Shown piece by piece: positions 8,475-17,808 of a stretch of DNA of 64,000 bases. The position numbers and the translations under genes were made by a program. Origin of the DNA: Rhodocyclaceae bacterium (GTDB lineage: Bacteria; Pseudomonadota; Gammaproteobacteria; Burkholderiales; Rhodocyclaceae). Under the pieces are notes generated by a model that made no database searches, was not told where the DNA came from, and saw only the letters and a program-made list of their open reading frames with translations. The stretch lies in the NCBI GenBank assembly GCA_028714035.1, contig JAQTNA010000007.1, forward strand, positions 1 through 64,000, in the 5' to 3' direction. How positions within the stretch are numbered: position 1 is the first letter of the stretch; each line of letters opens with the position of its first letter.

Positions 8475-10171
8475 GTTGCCCGGCGCATGGTGCCGCCGCC
8501 TTCGGCGTGGCCGCCGCCGTGGCTGATGGGCTTGTCCAGTTCCGCAGGAGGCGGCAGTCCGATGATTTCGTAGAGGCGGGCGATGTTGAGTCGGAACAGC
8601 TGATCGAAGCTGGCCACGGCCTGGGACGGGTTGTAATCGCCGAACCACCAGAACCAGTCCGAGCTTTCGCAGACCGCCAACTGGGTCAAGGCGGCCTGCT
8701 GCTGCTCGTCGCTCAGTCGGCCGCTGCCCATCATGCGATCGAAACTGTCCTTGGCCGCGCAGAGTACATCCCAGGCCCGGTTCTTCTCCGTGTCGCCGAT
8801 CCAGGTGGAGAAGGTGCCATACACCCAGCTTCCGGCCGTGAGGCGGGGCAGATTGGCCGGCGCCACATTCTGGCGGGACAGGTACTCGGCGAAGGTGGTG
8901 GTATGAATGCGCGGGCTTTCCTGCAACAAGGAATAGAGATCCTCGAAGAAGTAATAGCCGTTGTAGGGATAGTGTTCCCAGGCGTTCTCTCCATCCAGCA
9001 TGACGCAGATCAGGGGCGGCGGGGAGCCTTGCGGCGCCTGGTCCAGGATACCCTCGAGCTGGGAAACGAAGTGCAGGGCCGCGTCCCGCCCGTGCCACTT
9101 GGAGTACTCGAAGCCGATGAAGTCGGACAGCCGCTCGTCGCGGAAAAACAGGGACAGGCCGGGTGCGCCTTCGCTCTGCCAGGGATGGTACAGATAGGCC
9201 GGCCGGTTGGAAAGATCACCGCCCGAGGCGCGCAGGCTGTTGGCCAGCACGCTCTCGCTGCTGGCGGTCCAGCGGCAGCCCTGTTCCGCCAGGAGCTCCA
9301 GCATCTTCTGGGACAGGGCGCCTTCCGCCGGCCACATACCCACGGGCGGTTTGCCGAACCGAGTCTCGTGCGTTTCCATCGCCAGGGCGATCTGGGCCTG
9401 GACCCGATTGCGTCCGCCGGCATAGCCGCTGGCCTGGGGCAGCGGCGCTTCCGGCAGACTTTCCCGGGCGGAGCGCAGGTCCAGCAGCAGGGGTGCCAGG
9501 GGGTGGCTGTAGGGCGTGGCGGAAATCTCGATCTGCCCCGATTCCGCCAGAACGCGATAGCGCGGCACGATGCCGGCCATGATCTCGCCCATCAGTTCCA
9601 GGAGTTTCTGCCGCTCGTCGAAACTGAAACCCGCACCCTTGGCCATCATCTCCGCCAGGAGCGGTTGCCTCCTGCGCTCGGATTCACCCATCCAGACCAG
9701 GTGGTACCAGCAGAGGAGATCGCTGTAGTAGCTTCCGGACAGATAGGACAGCGAGTCGTCGCAGCACTGGACGAGGTGCTGGTGGATGTCGTACAGCCGC
9801 CGAAAGCGCGGGAACGGCATGAGCATGGTGCTGTGATTGCAGCGGAAGCAGGCGTCGAGTACGGTGTGGCGCTCGTCCGTGCTGATCCGGTCCAGGTCTT
9901 CCGTGGCCATGAGGCGCAGAATCGGATCGCGGAACTGCCCGGTGGCGAACTGATCCACGTAGTCCTCGATCTGCTCCAGGAGTACGGGCACGAAATTCAC
10001 CACGGCATGGACCTGGGGATGGCGCTCGAGGTGCGCCACCATGTCGGTGTAATCCTTGATGGCGTGAAGATAGGTCCACGGCAGAATGAATTCGCCGTGC
10101 AGGCGATCTCGGTAATCCGGCTGGTGCATGTGCCAGAGGAATACCAGATCCAGATGGTCGGGATGGGTCAT
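8471..10171 (-). CDS. GH57 glycoside hydrolase (alpha-amylase/amylopullulanase-like)
   Basis: 566 aa from the ATG at 10171. An upstream in-frame ATG at 10225 lies inside a repeat element and would add non-homologous residues. The protein starts LDLVFLWHMHQPDYRD, the classical first GH57 conserved region. Candidate catalytic sites are GMWPAEGALS (Glu) and CVMLDGENAWEHYPYNG (Asp). It probably acts on alpha-glucan, but whether hydrolytically or as a transferase cannot be read from the sequence. It is clearly divergent from the neighbouring GH57 and lacks the DUF1925/1926 half. Confidence 0.88.
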   Translation of the reverse strand: MTHPDHLDLVFLWHMHQPDYRDRLHGEFILPWTYLHAIKDYTDMVAHLERHPQVHAVVNFVPVLLEQIEDYVDQFATGQFRDPILRLMATEDLDRISTDERHTVLDACFRCNHSTMLMPFPRFRRLYDIHQHLVQCCDDSLSYLSGSYYSDLLCWYHLVWMGESERRRQPLLAEMMAKGAGFSFDERQKLLELMGEIMAGIVPRYRVLAESGQIEISATPYSHPLAPLLLDLRSARESLPEAPLPQASGYAGGRNRVQAQIALAMETHETRFGKPPVGMWPAEGALSQKMLELLAEQGCRWTASSESVLANSLRASGGDLSNRPAYLYHPWQSEGAPGLSLFFRDERLSDFIGFEYSKWHGRDAALHFVSQLEGILDQAPQGSPPPLICVMLDGENAWEHYPYNGYYFFEDLYSLLQESPRIHTTTFAEYLSRQNVAPANLPRLTAGSWVYGTFSTWIGDTEKNRAWDVLCAAKDSFDRMMGSGRLSDEQQQAALTQLAVCESSDWFWWFGDYNPSQAVASFDQLFRLNIARLYEIIGLPPPAELDKPISHGGGHAEGGGTMRRAT

Positions 10172-10190
10172 TTCGAGTAGTGCGGTTTGA

Positions 10191-10302
10191 ACCGCAGAGG
10201 CGCAGAGGCGCGGAGAAAATCCCATATGCCTCGGCCAAATCCCGGCCCTGGGGCCATCGGCCTGCCTTCAAGGATTTCTCTGCGCTTCTGCGCCTCTGCG
10301 GT
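10191..10302. repeat. Dispersed inverted-repeat element, GCAGAGGCG family, copy 1
   Basis: 28-nt arms starting ACCGCAGAGGCGCAGA on the left are repeated inverted at the right end (three mismatches), around a non-conserved 55-nt centre. A second copy is at 13874-14000. The pair bracket glgC-glgB. MITE-like; no transposase is in the window. Confidence 0.7.
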
Positions 10303-10318
10303 GAATCAATAACTTGCC

Positions 10319-11632
10319 TCAGCGAACGCCGTGCACGGGTTGGCCGAGCATTTCCGGGGTGATGAGGGTCACGCCCTTCTCGCTCACGTGGAAACGGCGC
10401 CGATCCTCGTCCGGATTCATGCCGACCACGAGACCTGGGGGAATGCGGCAGCCTTTATCCACCACGCACTTCCTCAGAACCGCATGGCGGCCGATATCCA
10501 CGTTGGGCAGCACCACCGTATCCTCGATCGTGGCCCAGCTATGGACGATGACGTTGGAGAACAGGAGCGAGCGGCGCACCGAGGCGCCGCTAATGATGCA
10601 GCCGCCGGAGACCATGGAGTCAATGGCCTTACCTCGGCGATCCTTGTCATCGAACACGAACTTGGCCGGCGGCAACTGTTCCTGATGGGTCCAGATGGGC
10701 CAGTCGTGGTCGTACATGTTCAGTTCCGGCGAAATCTTGGTCAGCTCCATGTTGGCTTCCCAGTAGGCGTCAATGGTGCCCACGTCGCGCCAATAGGGAA
10801 CGCCGCTCTCGGTCATGCCGACGCAGGAATCCCCGAAGCGGTGGCTGAAGACCCGGAACTTGGAAATGATGTGCGGGATGATGTCCTTGCCGAAGTCGTG
10901 GCTGGAGCGGGGATCGTCCGCGTCCCGGATGAGCTGCTCGTAGAGGAACTTGGCGTTGAAGACATAGATGCCCATGCTCGCCAGGGCCTTCGTCGGGTCA
11001 CCCGGCACGCTCATGGGGTTGGGGGCCTTCTCCTGGAACTGGACCACCCGCCCTTCCGCATTGACGCCCATGACGCCGAACTCCCGGGCCTCGGAAATGG
11101 GCACCTCCAGGCAGCCGACGGTCATGTCCGCCCGGTTGTTCACGTGCTGGGCCAGCATGCGCCCGTAGTCCATCTTGTAGATGTGGTCGCCGGACAGGAT
11201 CAGGACATATTCGGGGGCGATGTTGCGGATGATGCCCAGGTTCTGGAACACGGCATCCGCCGTGCCCTGGTACCAGGATTCCTGAATCTGCTGCTGGGCC
11301 GGCAGCAATTCCACGAACTCATCGAAGCGGCCGTCCAGGAAACTCCAGCCTCGCTGGACGTGCTGGATCAGGCTGTGGGCCTTGTATTGGGTCGCAACGC
11401 CGATGCGGCGTATGCCGGAATTTACACAATTGGACAAGGTAAAGTCTATGATGCGAAACTTGCCGGCAAAGGGAACGGCCGGTTTTGCGCGCCAGTCCGT
11501 CAGTTGCTTCAGACGGCTGCCGCGGCCGCCGGCGAGGATCATGGCATAGGTGTTCTTCGTGATCTGGCTGACAAAACGGCCTTCGGCCGGCTGGGTGGTG
11601 GTGACCACGCCGGATGGTTGATCGAGTTGCAT
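10319..11632 (-). CDS. glgC: Glucose-1-phosphate adenylyltransferase (ADP-glucose pyrophosphorylase)
   Basis: 437 aa, as expected for bacterial GlgC (about 420-440). It makes ADP-glucose, the committed step of glycogen synthesis. Motifs are [15 protein letters not shown] (nucleotide binding), [24 protein letters not shown], and the [11 protein letters not shown] metal site, with a left-handed beta-helix at the C-terminus. ATG at 11632 is chosen over GTG at 11641 because the GTG is part of the GGAGTGGAG ribosome site. Divergently transcribed from glgB with only 55 bp between the starts, so the two probably share control. Confidence 0.95.
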   Translation of the reverse strand: MQLDQPSGVVTTTQPAEGRFVSQITKNTYAMILAGGRGSRLKQLTDWRAKPAVPFAGKFRIIDFTLSNCVNSGIRRIGVATQYKAHSLIQHVQRGWSFLDGRFDEFVELLPAQQQIQESWYQGTADAVFQNLGIIRNIAPEYVLILSGDHIYKMDYGRMLAQHVNNRADMTVGCLEVPISEAREFGVMGVNAEGRVVQFQEKAPNPMSVPGDPTKALASMGIYVFNAKFLYEQLIRDADDPRSSHDFGKDIIPHIISKFRVFSHRFGDSCVGMTESGVPYWRDVGTIDAYWEANMELTKISPELNMYDHDWPIWTHQEQLPPAKFVFDDKDRRGKAIDSMVSGGCIISGASVRRSLLFSNVIVHSWATIEDTVVLPNVDIGRHAVLRKCVVDKGCRIPPGLVVGMNPDEDRRRFHVSEKGVTLITPEMLGQPVHGVR

Positions 11633-11687
11633 ATTCTCCACTCCTTCTATTTTTTATCACTACGCCGCTAATGATACAGGTAACACG

Positions 11688-13853
11688 ATGATAGTTAATG
11701 ACAGATTTGTCGCACTGAAGGAAGCCCGGGAGCATGATCCCTTCCGCCTGCTTGGCCTGCACCCGACGGATGGTGGCTGGTGCCTGACGGCCTATCTGCC
11801 TTACGCCCAGGATGTGGCCCTGGTGCAGGATGGCGAGGCGTTGCCCATGGAGCGCCTGGGCGGCGGTCTGTTCCAATGGCAAGGCGCCGAGGCGCCGGCG
11901 CGCCCCTGGCGCCTGGCGGCGCGGGAGGGCGGGGTCTCGCGGGAGATTTGCGACCCTTACGCTTTTCCGCCCCAGTCTTCGGACCTGGATCTGCATCTCT
12001 TCGCCGAGGGGAGGCATCATCAGGCCTGGCGTTTCCTGGGGGCCAACATGGAAACGCGCATGGGCGTGGCGGGTGTGGTCTTTCGCACCTGGGCGCCCAA
12101 CGCGGAACGCATTTCCGTCGTGGGCGATTTCAACCGCTGGGATGGGCGCTGCCACCCCATGTGTTCCCTGGGTGCTTCCGGCATCTGGGAACTGTTCATT
12201 CCTGAACTGGACGGCGGTACCTTCTACAAGTTTGAAATCCGCAGTCGCCATACGGGCGCGGTGATCGTGAAGAGCGATCCCTATGCCCGCTGGTGCCAGA
12301 ACCGGCCGGACACCGCCGGCCGCGTCTGTCCACCCACCGCGCATCCGTGGGGCGATGGCGAGTGGCTGGACGCCCGCAGCCGCTGGGACTGGCTGTCTGC
12401 CCCGATCAACGTCTACGAGATGCATGCCGGTTCGTGGATGCGTCATCCGGACGAGAGCTTCTACACCTGGCGCGAACTGGCGGAGAAACTCGTGCCGTAC
12501 GTGCAGGAAATGGGCTTCACCCATATCGAGTTGATGCCCATCACCGAGCATCCCCTGGACCAGTCCTGGGGCTACCAGACCACCGGCTATTTTGCGCCCA
12601 CCAGCCGTTTCGGTACCCCGGACGACCTGCGCTATTTCATTGATTGCTGCCACTCCGCGGGAATCGGGGTGTTCCTCGACTGGGTGCCCGGACACTTTCC
12701 GGCGGATGCCTGGGCGCTCGCCCATTACGACGGTTCGGCCCTCTACGAGCACGAAGACCCGCGCCTGAAGACCCACCCCGACTGGGGCACCCACATCTTC
12801 AACTACGGCCGGAACGAGGTGAAGAGTTTCCTGCTCTCCAGCGCCCATTACTGGCTGTCGGAGTTTCATTTTGATGGCCTGCGGGTGGATGCGGTCGCCT
12901 CCATGCTCTACCTGGATTATTCGCGCAAGCACGGCGAGTGGATACCCAACCGCTTCGGCGGCCGGGAGAACCTGGAGGCCATAGAATTCCTGAAAGAATT
13001 CAACGTGATGGTGCACCAGGATTTCCCCGGTGCGCTGACCGTGGCGGAAGAGTCCACCGCCTGGCCCATGGTGTCGCGCCCGGTGTACCTGGGCGGCCTC
13101 GGTTTCTCCCTCAAGTGGAACATGGGCTGGATGAACGATACCCTGTCCTACATGGAAACCGATCCGGTCTATCGCAGTTATCGCCACGACAAGCTCACCT
13201 TTGGCCAGATCTACGCCTATTCCGAAAACTTCATGCTGCCCCTGTCCCACGACGAGGTGGTTCATGGCAAGGGCTCGCTCCTGGGCAAGATGCCGGGGGA
13301 CGAGTGGCAGAAGCGGGCCAATCTGCGCCTGTTGTTTGCCTACCAGATGACCACGCCGGGCAAGAAGCTCAACTTCATGGGCAACGAACTGGGACAGCCG
13401 GGCGAGTGGGCGGACGGCAAGGAGTTGAGCTGGGGGCTCCTCGCGGACGAGCGCCATGCCGGCATGCGGCGCCTGGTCTCCGATGTGAGCCGCCTGTACC
13501 GGGATACGCCGGCCCTGCACGAACAGGATGTCTCCCACGAGGGATTCTCCTGGCTGGACTGCAACGATCACGCCCAGTCCGTGCTGGCCTACATCCGGCG
13601 TGCCAAGGATGGCCGCACCGTGCTGGTGATCCTGAACTTCACCCCGGTGCCGCGGCAGGGCTACCGCGTCGGCGTTCCCTCGCTCGGCCGATACAGGGAA
13701 ATCCTGAACAGCGATTCCGCCTTCTACGGCGGCAGCAACATGGGCAACGGCCTGGGGCTGGAAGCCATTGCCGAGCCCTGGCTGGATTACCCCGCCCACG
13801 TCCAGCTCACCCTGCCGCCCCTGGCGGCGGTGATCCTGGCGCTGGACGAGTGA
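11688..13853 (+). CDS. glgB: 1,4-alpha-glucan branching enzyme (GH13)
   Basis: 721 aa, full length. N-terminal CBM48-like module with [22 protein letters not shown], then the GH13 barrel. Catalytic residues sit in [11 protein letters not shown] (Asp nucleophile), [10 protein letters not shown] (Glu acid/base) and [14 protein letters not shown] (transition-state Asp). It introduces alpha-1,6 branches into growing glycogen. ATG 11688 has a modest CAGGTAACACG ribosome site. With glgC and glgA it completes the classical glycogen synthesis set. Confidence 0.96.
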   Translation: MIVNDRFVALKEAREHDPFRLLGLHPTDGGWCLTAYLPYAQDVALVQDGEALPMERLGGGLFQWQGAEAPARPWRLAAREGGVSREICDPYAFPPQSSDLDLHLFAEGRHHQAWRFLGANMETRMGVAGVVFRTWAPNAERISVVGDFNRWDGRCHPMCSLGASGIWELFIPELDGGTFYKFEIRSRHTGAVIVKSDPYARWCQNRPDTAGRVCPPTAHPWGDGEWLDARSRWDWLSAPINVYEMHAGSWMRHPDESFYTWRELAEKLVPYVQEMGFTHIELMPITEHPLDQSWGYQTTGYFAPTSRFGTPDDLRYFIDCCHSAGIGVFLDWVPGHFPADAWALAHYDGSALYEHEDPRLKTHPDWGTHIFNYGRNEVKSFLLSSAHYWLSEFHFDGLRVDAVASMLYLDYSRKHGEWIPNRFGGRENLEAIEFLKEFNVMVHQDFPGALTVAEESTAWPMVSRPVYLGGLGFSLKWNMGWMNDTLSYMETDPVYRSYRHDKLTFGQIYAYSENFMLPLSHDEVVHGKGSLLGKMPGDEWQKRANLRLLFAYQMTTPGKKLNFMGNELGQPGEWADGKELSWGLLADERHAGMRRLVSDVSRLYRDTPALHEQDVSHEGFSWLDCNDHAQSVLAYIRRAKDGRTVLVILNFTPVPRQGYRVGVPSLGRYREILNSDSAFYGGSNMGNGLGLEAIAEPWLDYPAHVQLTLPPLAAVILALDE

Positions 13854-13873
13854 GGATTGGAAAGGCTGGTTTG

Positions 13874-14000
13874 AACCGCAGAGGCGCGGAGGCGCAGAGG
13901 AAAGGCAAGCCTTTCTGGCTGGAAATGGTGTGATCCAGTCGGTAACGCCGAGATATCCAGGAAGCTCAGGTTTTCTCAGCGTCTCTGCGCCTCTGCGGTT
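13874..14000. repeat. Dispersed inverted-repeat element, GCAGAGGCG family, copy 2
   Basis: The left arm AACCGCAGAGGCGCGGAGGC and the right arm, read inverted as AACCGCAGAGGCGCAGAGAC, match the element at 10191-10302. The interior is unrelated. It lies between the glgB and cysK ends. Confidence 0.7.
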
Positions 14001-14015
14001 GGCTCGTTTTTTCGT

Positions 14016-14948
14016 TTAATCCGTCAGCCCCTCGAACAGTGCCGTGCTCAGGTAGCGCTCGCCGAAGGACGGAATGATGACGACGATGCGCTTGCCCGCG
14101 TTTTCCGGGCGGCGGGCGATTTCCAGGGCCGCCCAGACGGCGGCACCCGAGGAGATGCCCACCAGCAAACCTTCTTCCCGGGCCATGCGCCGGGCGGTGG
14201 CGAAGGCATCGTCCCCTGTTACACGCACGATCTCGTCAATGACCGAGACATCCAGCGCCTCCGGCACGAAACCCGCGCCTATGCCCTGGAGAGGATGCGG
14301 TCCCCGCTGTCCGCCGGACAGTACCGGCGAGGCGTCGGGTTCGACCGCGACGCATTTGAGGCCGGGACGGCGAGCCTTGAGGGCGGAACCGATGCCGGTC
14401 AGGGTGCCGCCGGTGCCCACGCCCGAGACGACGAAATCCACCTGGCCGTCCGTGTCGCGCCAGATCTCCTCGGCGGTGGTCCTGCGGTGCACCTCCGGGT
14501 TCGCGGGATTGCTGAACTGCTGGGGCATGAAGGCCTTGGGCGTCGCGGCCACCAGTTCCTCGGCCTTCCTGATGGCTCCGGGCATGCCTTGTGCGCCCGG
14601 GGTGAGCACCACTTCCGCGCCGAAGCCGCGCAGGAGCGCCCGGCGCTCCTTGCTCATGGTGTCGGGCATGGTCAGGATGAGGCGGTAGCCCCGGGCGGCG
14701 CACACCATGCCCAGGGCGATGCCCGTGTTGCCGCTGGTGGGCTCGATGATGACCGTGTCCGGCCCGATCAGGCCCGCCTGTTCCGCCGCGGTAATCATCG
14801 CGGCGCCGATGCGGTCCTTGACCGAGTGGGCCGGATTGAAGAACTCAAGCTTGGCCACCACTTCGGCCGCGCAGCCCTGGGTGACCCGGTTCAGCCGTAC
14901 CAGGGGCGTGTTGCCTATGAGTTCCGTGACATTGCCGGCGATTTTCAT
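14016..14948 (-). CDS. cysK: Cysteine synthase A (O-acetylserine sulfhydrylase)
   Basis: 310 aa, a PLP fold-type II enzyme that makes cysteine from O-acetylserine and sulfide. The PLP lysine is in [11 protein letters not shown] (about residue 44) and the asparagine loop in [12 protein letters not shown]. Phosphate binding is [11 protein letters not shown]. The C-terminal ERYLSTALF ending is characteristic of CysK rather than CysM. A strong AAGGAGAAGGC ribosome site precedes ATG 14948. Convergent with glgB across the inverted-repeat element. Confidence 0.93.
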   Translation of the reverse strand: MKIAGNVTELIGNTPLVRLNRVTQGCAAEVVAKLEFFNPAHSVKDRIGAAMITAAEQAGLIGPDTVIIEPTSGNTGIALGMVCAARGYRLILTMPDTMSKERRALLRGFGAEVVLTPGAQGMPGAIRKAEELVAATPKAFMPQQFSNPANPEVHRRTTAEEIWRDTDGQVDFVVSGVGTGGTLTGIGSALKARRPGLKCVAVEPDASPVLSGGQRGPHPLQGIGAGFVPEALDVSVIDEIVRVTGDDAFATARRMAREEGLLVGISSGAAVWAALEIARRPENAGKRIVVIIPSFGERYLSTALFEGLTD

Positions 14949-15022
14949 GCCTTCTCCTTGTGGGTGGGATGGGTGAAGCGAGAAGTGTAGGATATCTGGC
15001 CGCCGAAAAATATTCGCGTCGT

Positions 15023-15108
15023 GTCAACTTTGTGTAATCTCCAGGCGTTATGGCTTCTAGCAGCGAGTGCTGCGCAAACCACACAACGAATTCATTAGGA
15101 GTATTTAC
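15023..15108 (+). promoter_or_regulatory. Upstream block conserved between the two Ala-rich paralogues, copy 2
   Basis: GTCAACTTT (15023-15031), GTAA, GGCGTTATG and a CTAGCAGC word, ending in AACGAATTCATTAGGAG. Same order and same distance to the ATG as upstream of the inverted paralogue at 2048-2134. A TCAACT/GTTATG pair with 17-bp spacing is a possible weak promoter. Confidence 0.55.
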
Positions 15109-15333
15109 ATGTCCAAGCTGTTCGCCGCCCTGATCGCCTCCCTGTTCGCCGTTTCCGTTTCCTTCGCCGCTGACAAGGCTGCTTCCGCTTCCGCCGCCGC
15201 CTCCGCTGCTTCCGCTCCCGCTGCTGCGTCCGCCGACGCTTCCGCCAAGCCCGCCAAGGCCAAGAAGGCCAAGAAGGCCAAGAAGGCTGCTGCTTCCGCC
15301 TCCGCTTCTGCTTCCGCCGCTTCCGCCAAGTAA
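15109..15333 (+). CDS. Small secreted Ala/Ser/Lys-rich low-complexity protein, copy 2
   Basis: 74 aa from ATG 15109 (AGGAG 9 nt upstream); a longer frame from 15067 lies in the conserved leader. The signal peptide MSKLFAALIASLFAVSVSFA differs from copy 1 at one position. The tail is Ala/Ser-rich with a central AKPAKAKKAKKAKKAA basic cluster. Shorter than copy 1 because it has fewer repeat units. Function unknown; probably periplasmic. Its own terminator follows 17 nt after the stop. Confidence 0.75.
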   Translation: MSKLFAALIASLFAVSVSFAADKAASASAAASAASAPAAASADASAKPAKAKKAKKAKKAAASASASASAASAK

Positions 15334-15350
15334 TTCTTCTTGGTGGCATG

Positions 15351-15379
15351 AAAAAGCGGGCTTCGGCCCGCTTTTTTTC
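15351..15379 (+). terminator. Rho-independent terminator of the second Ala-rich gene
   Basis: AAAAAGCGGGC, then a TTCG tetraloop, then GCCCGC and seven T residues. A textbook intrinsic terminator between the Ala-rich gene and dgkA. Confidence 0.9.
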
Positions 15380-15443
15380 TTTTCCTGAATACGCTCCCGG
15401 CCGAATGCGGGGGCAGGTATTGCTCGGATAGGAATACGGAAAG

Positions 15444-15827
15444 ATGGAAAGTCCACACAAAGGCAAGACCGGCCTGCGCCGGCTGTGGAATGCACTGAAT
15501 TATTCCGCGGACGGGCTGAAGGCGGCCTATGCCTCCGAAGCCGCGTTTCGGCAAGAGCTCGTATTGGCCGCGGTCCTGATGCCCCTGGCCTTCCTGATGG
15601 ACGTGGCGCCCGTCGAGCGCGCCGTGTTGATCGCGAGCATTTTTTTCGTGATGATCGTCGAGTTGCTGAACTCGGCCCTGGAAGCGGTGGTTGACCGGGT
15701 ATCCCTTGAAAATCATCACCTTTCCAAGCGGGCGAAGGACATAGGCAGTGCCGCGGTCCTGTTGGCGCTGATGACGCTGGCCGTGGTCTGGGCATGTATC
15801 CTCCTGCCCCGGTTCGGCCTCATTTGA
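15444..15827 (+). CDS. dgkA: Diacylglycerol kinase
   Basis: 127 aa integral membrane enzyme phosphorylating diacylglycerol to phosphatidic acid with ATP. Conserved family blocks are NALNYSADGLKAAY, SEAAFRQELVLA and the active-site helix VELLNSALEAVVDR, with three predicted membrane helices. A phosphoethanolamine transferase starts 17 nt after the stop. Such transferases leave diacylglycerol behind when they strip phosphatidylethanolamine, so DgkA is the natural recycling partner. Confidence 0.93.
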   Translation: MESPHKGKTGLRRLWNALNYSADGLKAAYASEAAFRQELVLAAVLMPLAFLMDVAPVERAVLIASIFFVMIVELLNSALEAVVDRVSLENHHLSKRAKDIGSAAVLLALMTLAVVWACILLPRFGLI

Positions 15828-15844
15828 CGGTGTTCATCTCATTC

Positions 15845-17767
15845 ATGCGTTCCTTGTTGCGCCCCGCGAATCTGGTCATTCTGGCAACCTATCTCCTGCT
15901 GTCGGCCGTTCCCTTCGCGCCGCTCCTGCTCGGGAAAACGATAGACCACCCGTTCCGTGTCGTCGGTATCGAGTTTGCGGCCTGGCTGGCCGCGTGGGCC
16001 GTGTTCAAGCGCCCCGCATACTTTCACTGGGCTCTGATCCCGGCCTTCATCGCCTTGCCGGTGGAACTGTACCTCAACGTAAATTTCGGGCAGGGCATCT
16101 CCACCCATCACCTGGGCATCATCGTCGAGACCAGTCCCAAGGAAGCGGCGGAGTTTCTGGGCGACAAGATCTGGCTGCTGCTGGGTGTGGTACTCACGAT
16201 TTCCCTCTGGTGGGCGCTGGTCTGGCGGGTGGCGCGCGGGACACGTGACCTGGACTTGCGAGGCAAGCCGCGCTGGGCCGCCTTCGGCCTGGTGGCAATC
16301 GGCCTGAGCGTCTGGCTCTACGGCAACGAGGTCGGAATTCAGCGCCTGAAAAAGGCGGTGGAGAGTTCGGCAAGCTCTGACGCGGTGTCCGGCGCGGGCA
16401 GCGGGGCGGCCGGTGATGCGGCATCCGGCGAGGACGAGGAAGAGGACGACGAGGACGAGCCGGCCAGCGCCTCGGCTGCCGGGAGCGCGGCGGACGGCGC
16501 CGACACCGGGCTCAGGCGGCTCTGGGCAAATTTCCCCAAGCTGCCTTCCTGGGCCGCGCTGGACGTGGGCAAGGAGCAGTTCGGGGAGACTTGGCCCTTC
16601 GGTCTGGGCGTGGTCGTCTACGACTTCTGGCAGGAGCGGGCCTACCTGGCCGAACTTTCCAAGAAGAGCATCCAGTTCAAGTTCGGCGCCCACCAGGATC
16701 CCCGGAATACCGGGCCGCAGGTCGTGGTGCTGGTGATCGGCGAGTCGTCCCGTTACGACCGCTGGAGTCTCAACGGCTATAAGCGCGAGACCAACCCGCT
16801 GTTGAAGTCCGAAGCCAACCTGGTGACCATGAGCAATGTCGTGACCGCGGTGTCCGCGACGCGTCTGGCCGTGCCCCTGCTTCTGACCCGCAAGCCGGCC
16901 ACCCATAGCCTGAAGCCGGGCTTCTCGGAAAAGTCCGTCCTTTCCGCCTTCAAGGAGGCGGGCTTCAAGACCTACTGGCTATCCAATCAGATGTCCTATG
17001 GGGAGTTCGATACCCCGGTGTCGGTGTTCGCCAGCGAGGCGGACGTGACCCAGTTCCTGAACCTGGGCGGTTTCACGAACAATTCCAACTTCGATCAGGT
17101 ATTGCTCGATCCCTTGAAGAACGCCCTCGCCGACCCGGCGCAGAAAAAGCTCATCGTCATTCATACCCTGGGCAACCACTGGAATTACAGCCACCGCCAT
17201 CCCCCCGAGTTCGACAAGTGGAAGCCGTCCCTGGCCGGCGTGCAGAATCCCGATTTTGCCGATCCGAAGCTGCGCCAGGGTCTGAGCAACAGCTACGACA
17301 ACTCAATTCTCTATGTGGACTGGTTCCTGTCCCAGGTGATCGGCTCGCTCAAGACCTCCGCGCCGAGTATCAGCTCGCTGATATACGTGTCCGATCATGG
17401 CGAAACCATCTATGACGGGAAGTGCAACCTGGCGTTCCATGGCCACAACACGGAATACGATTTCCATGTTCCGGCGCTGGTCTGGTATTCCAGTGCGTAC
17501 GGGGCCGCCTATCCGGCCAAGATCCGGCAACTGATGAAGAACAGGAGCTCCGCGCTGTCTTCTGAAAACATATTCCACTCCCTGGTGGACATGGGCAATG
17601 TTCATTACCCCAGCGAGCGGCTCGAATGGAGTTTCTTCAGCAAGAACTTCAAGCGCCATATTCGGTACGTGGATAGCTACGGCTGGACCAACTATGACCA
17701 CGCATCGCTCAAGGGCGATTGCCAGGAAGTGATAGACAAGGGCACACCCCTGGTCCAGGAAAAATAG
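15845..17767 (+). CDS. Phosphoethanolamine transferase (EptA/sulfatase family)
   Basis: 640 aa from ATG 15845; an earlier in-frame start (15794) overlaps dgkA. An N-terminal membrane domain of several helices (residues about 1-165) is followed by a periplasmic alkaline-phosphatase-fold domain. Zinc-site motifs are VLVIGESSRYDRWSLNGY (Glu ligand) and VSDHGETIYDGK (Asp-His ligands). The Thr of SATRLAVP occupies the nucleophile position. An acidic, Ala/Ser-rich insert (EDEEEDDEDE, about residues 197-206) links the domains and is unusual. Likely modifies lipid A or another glycolipid; the exact acceptor is not deducible. Confidence 0.88.
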   Translation: MRSLLRPANLVILATYLLLSAVPFAPLLLGKTIDHPFRVVGIEFAAWLAAWAVFKRPAYFHWALIPAFIALPVELYLNVNFGQGISTHHLGIIVETSPKEAAEFLGDKIWLLLGVVLTISLWWALVWRVARGTRDLDLRGKPRWAAFGLVAIGLSVWLYGNEVGIQRLKKAVESSASSDAVSGAGSGAAGDAASGEDEEEDDEDEPASASAAGSAADGADTGLRRLWANFPKLPSWAALDVGKEQFGETWPFGLGVVVYDFWQERAYLAELSKKSIQFKFGAHQDPRNTGPQVVVLVIGESSRYDRWSLNGYKRETNPLLKSEANLVTMSNVVTAVSATRLAVPLLLTRKPATHSLKPGFSEKSVLSAFKEAGFKTYWLSNQMSYGEFDTPVSVFASEADVTQFLNLGGFTNNSNFDQVLLDPLKNALADPAQKKLIVIHTLGNHWNYSHRHPPEFDKWKPSLAGVQNPDFADPKLRQGLSNSYDNSILYVDWFLSQVIGSLKTSAPSISSLIYVSDHGETIYDGKCNLAFHGHNTEYDFHVPALVWYSSAYGAAYPAKIRQLMKNRSSALSSENIFHSLVDMGNVHYPSERLEWSFFSKNFKRHIRYVDSYGWTNYDHASLKGDCQEVIDKGTPLVQEK

Positions 17768-17808
17768 CCGGCCGGTGGGCGCTTATTCCCGGTCGCGAAA
17801 GGATTGCC

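Noticed and set aside
11319-13799. 826-aa minus-strand open frame opposite glgB
   Set aside because: Runs through the divergent glgC-glgB promoter region and into the reverse of GH13 motifs. Only an antisense shadow.
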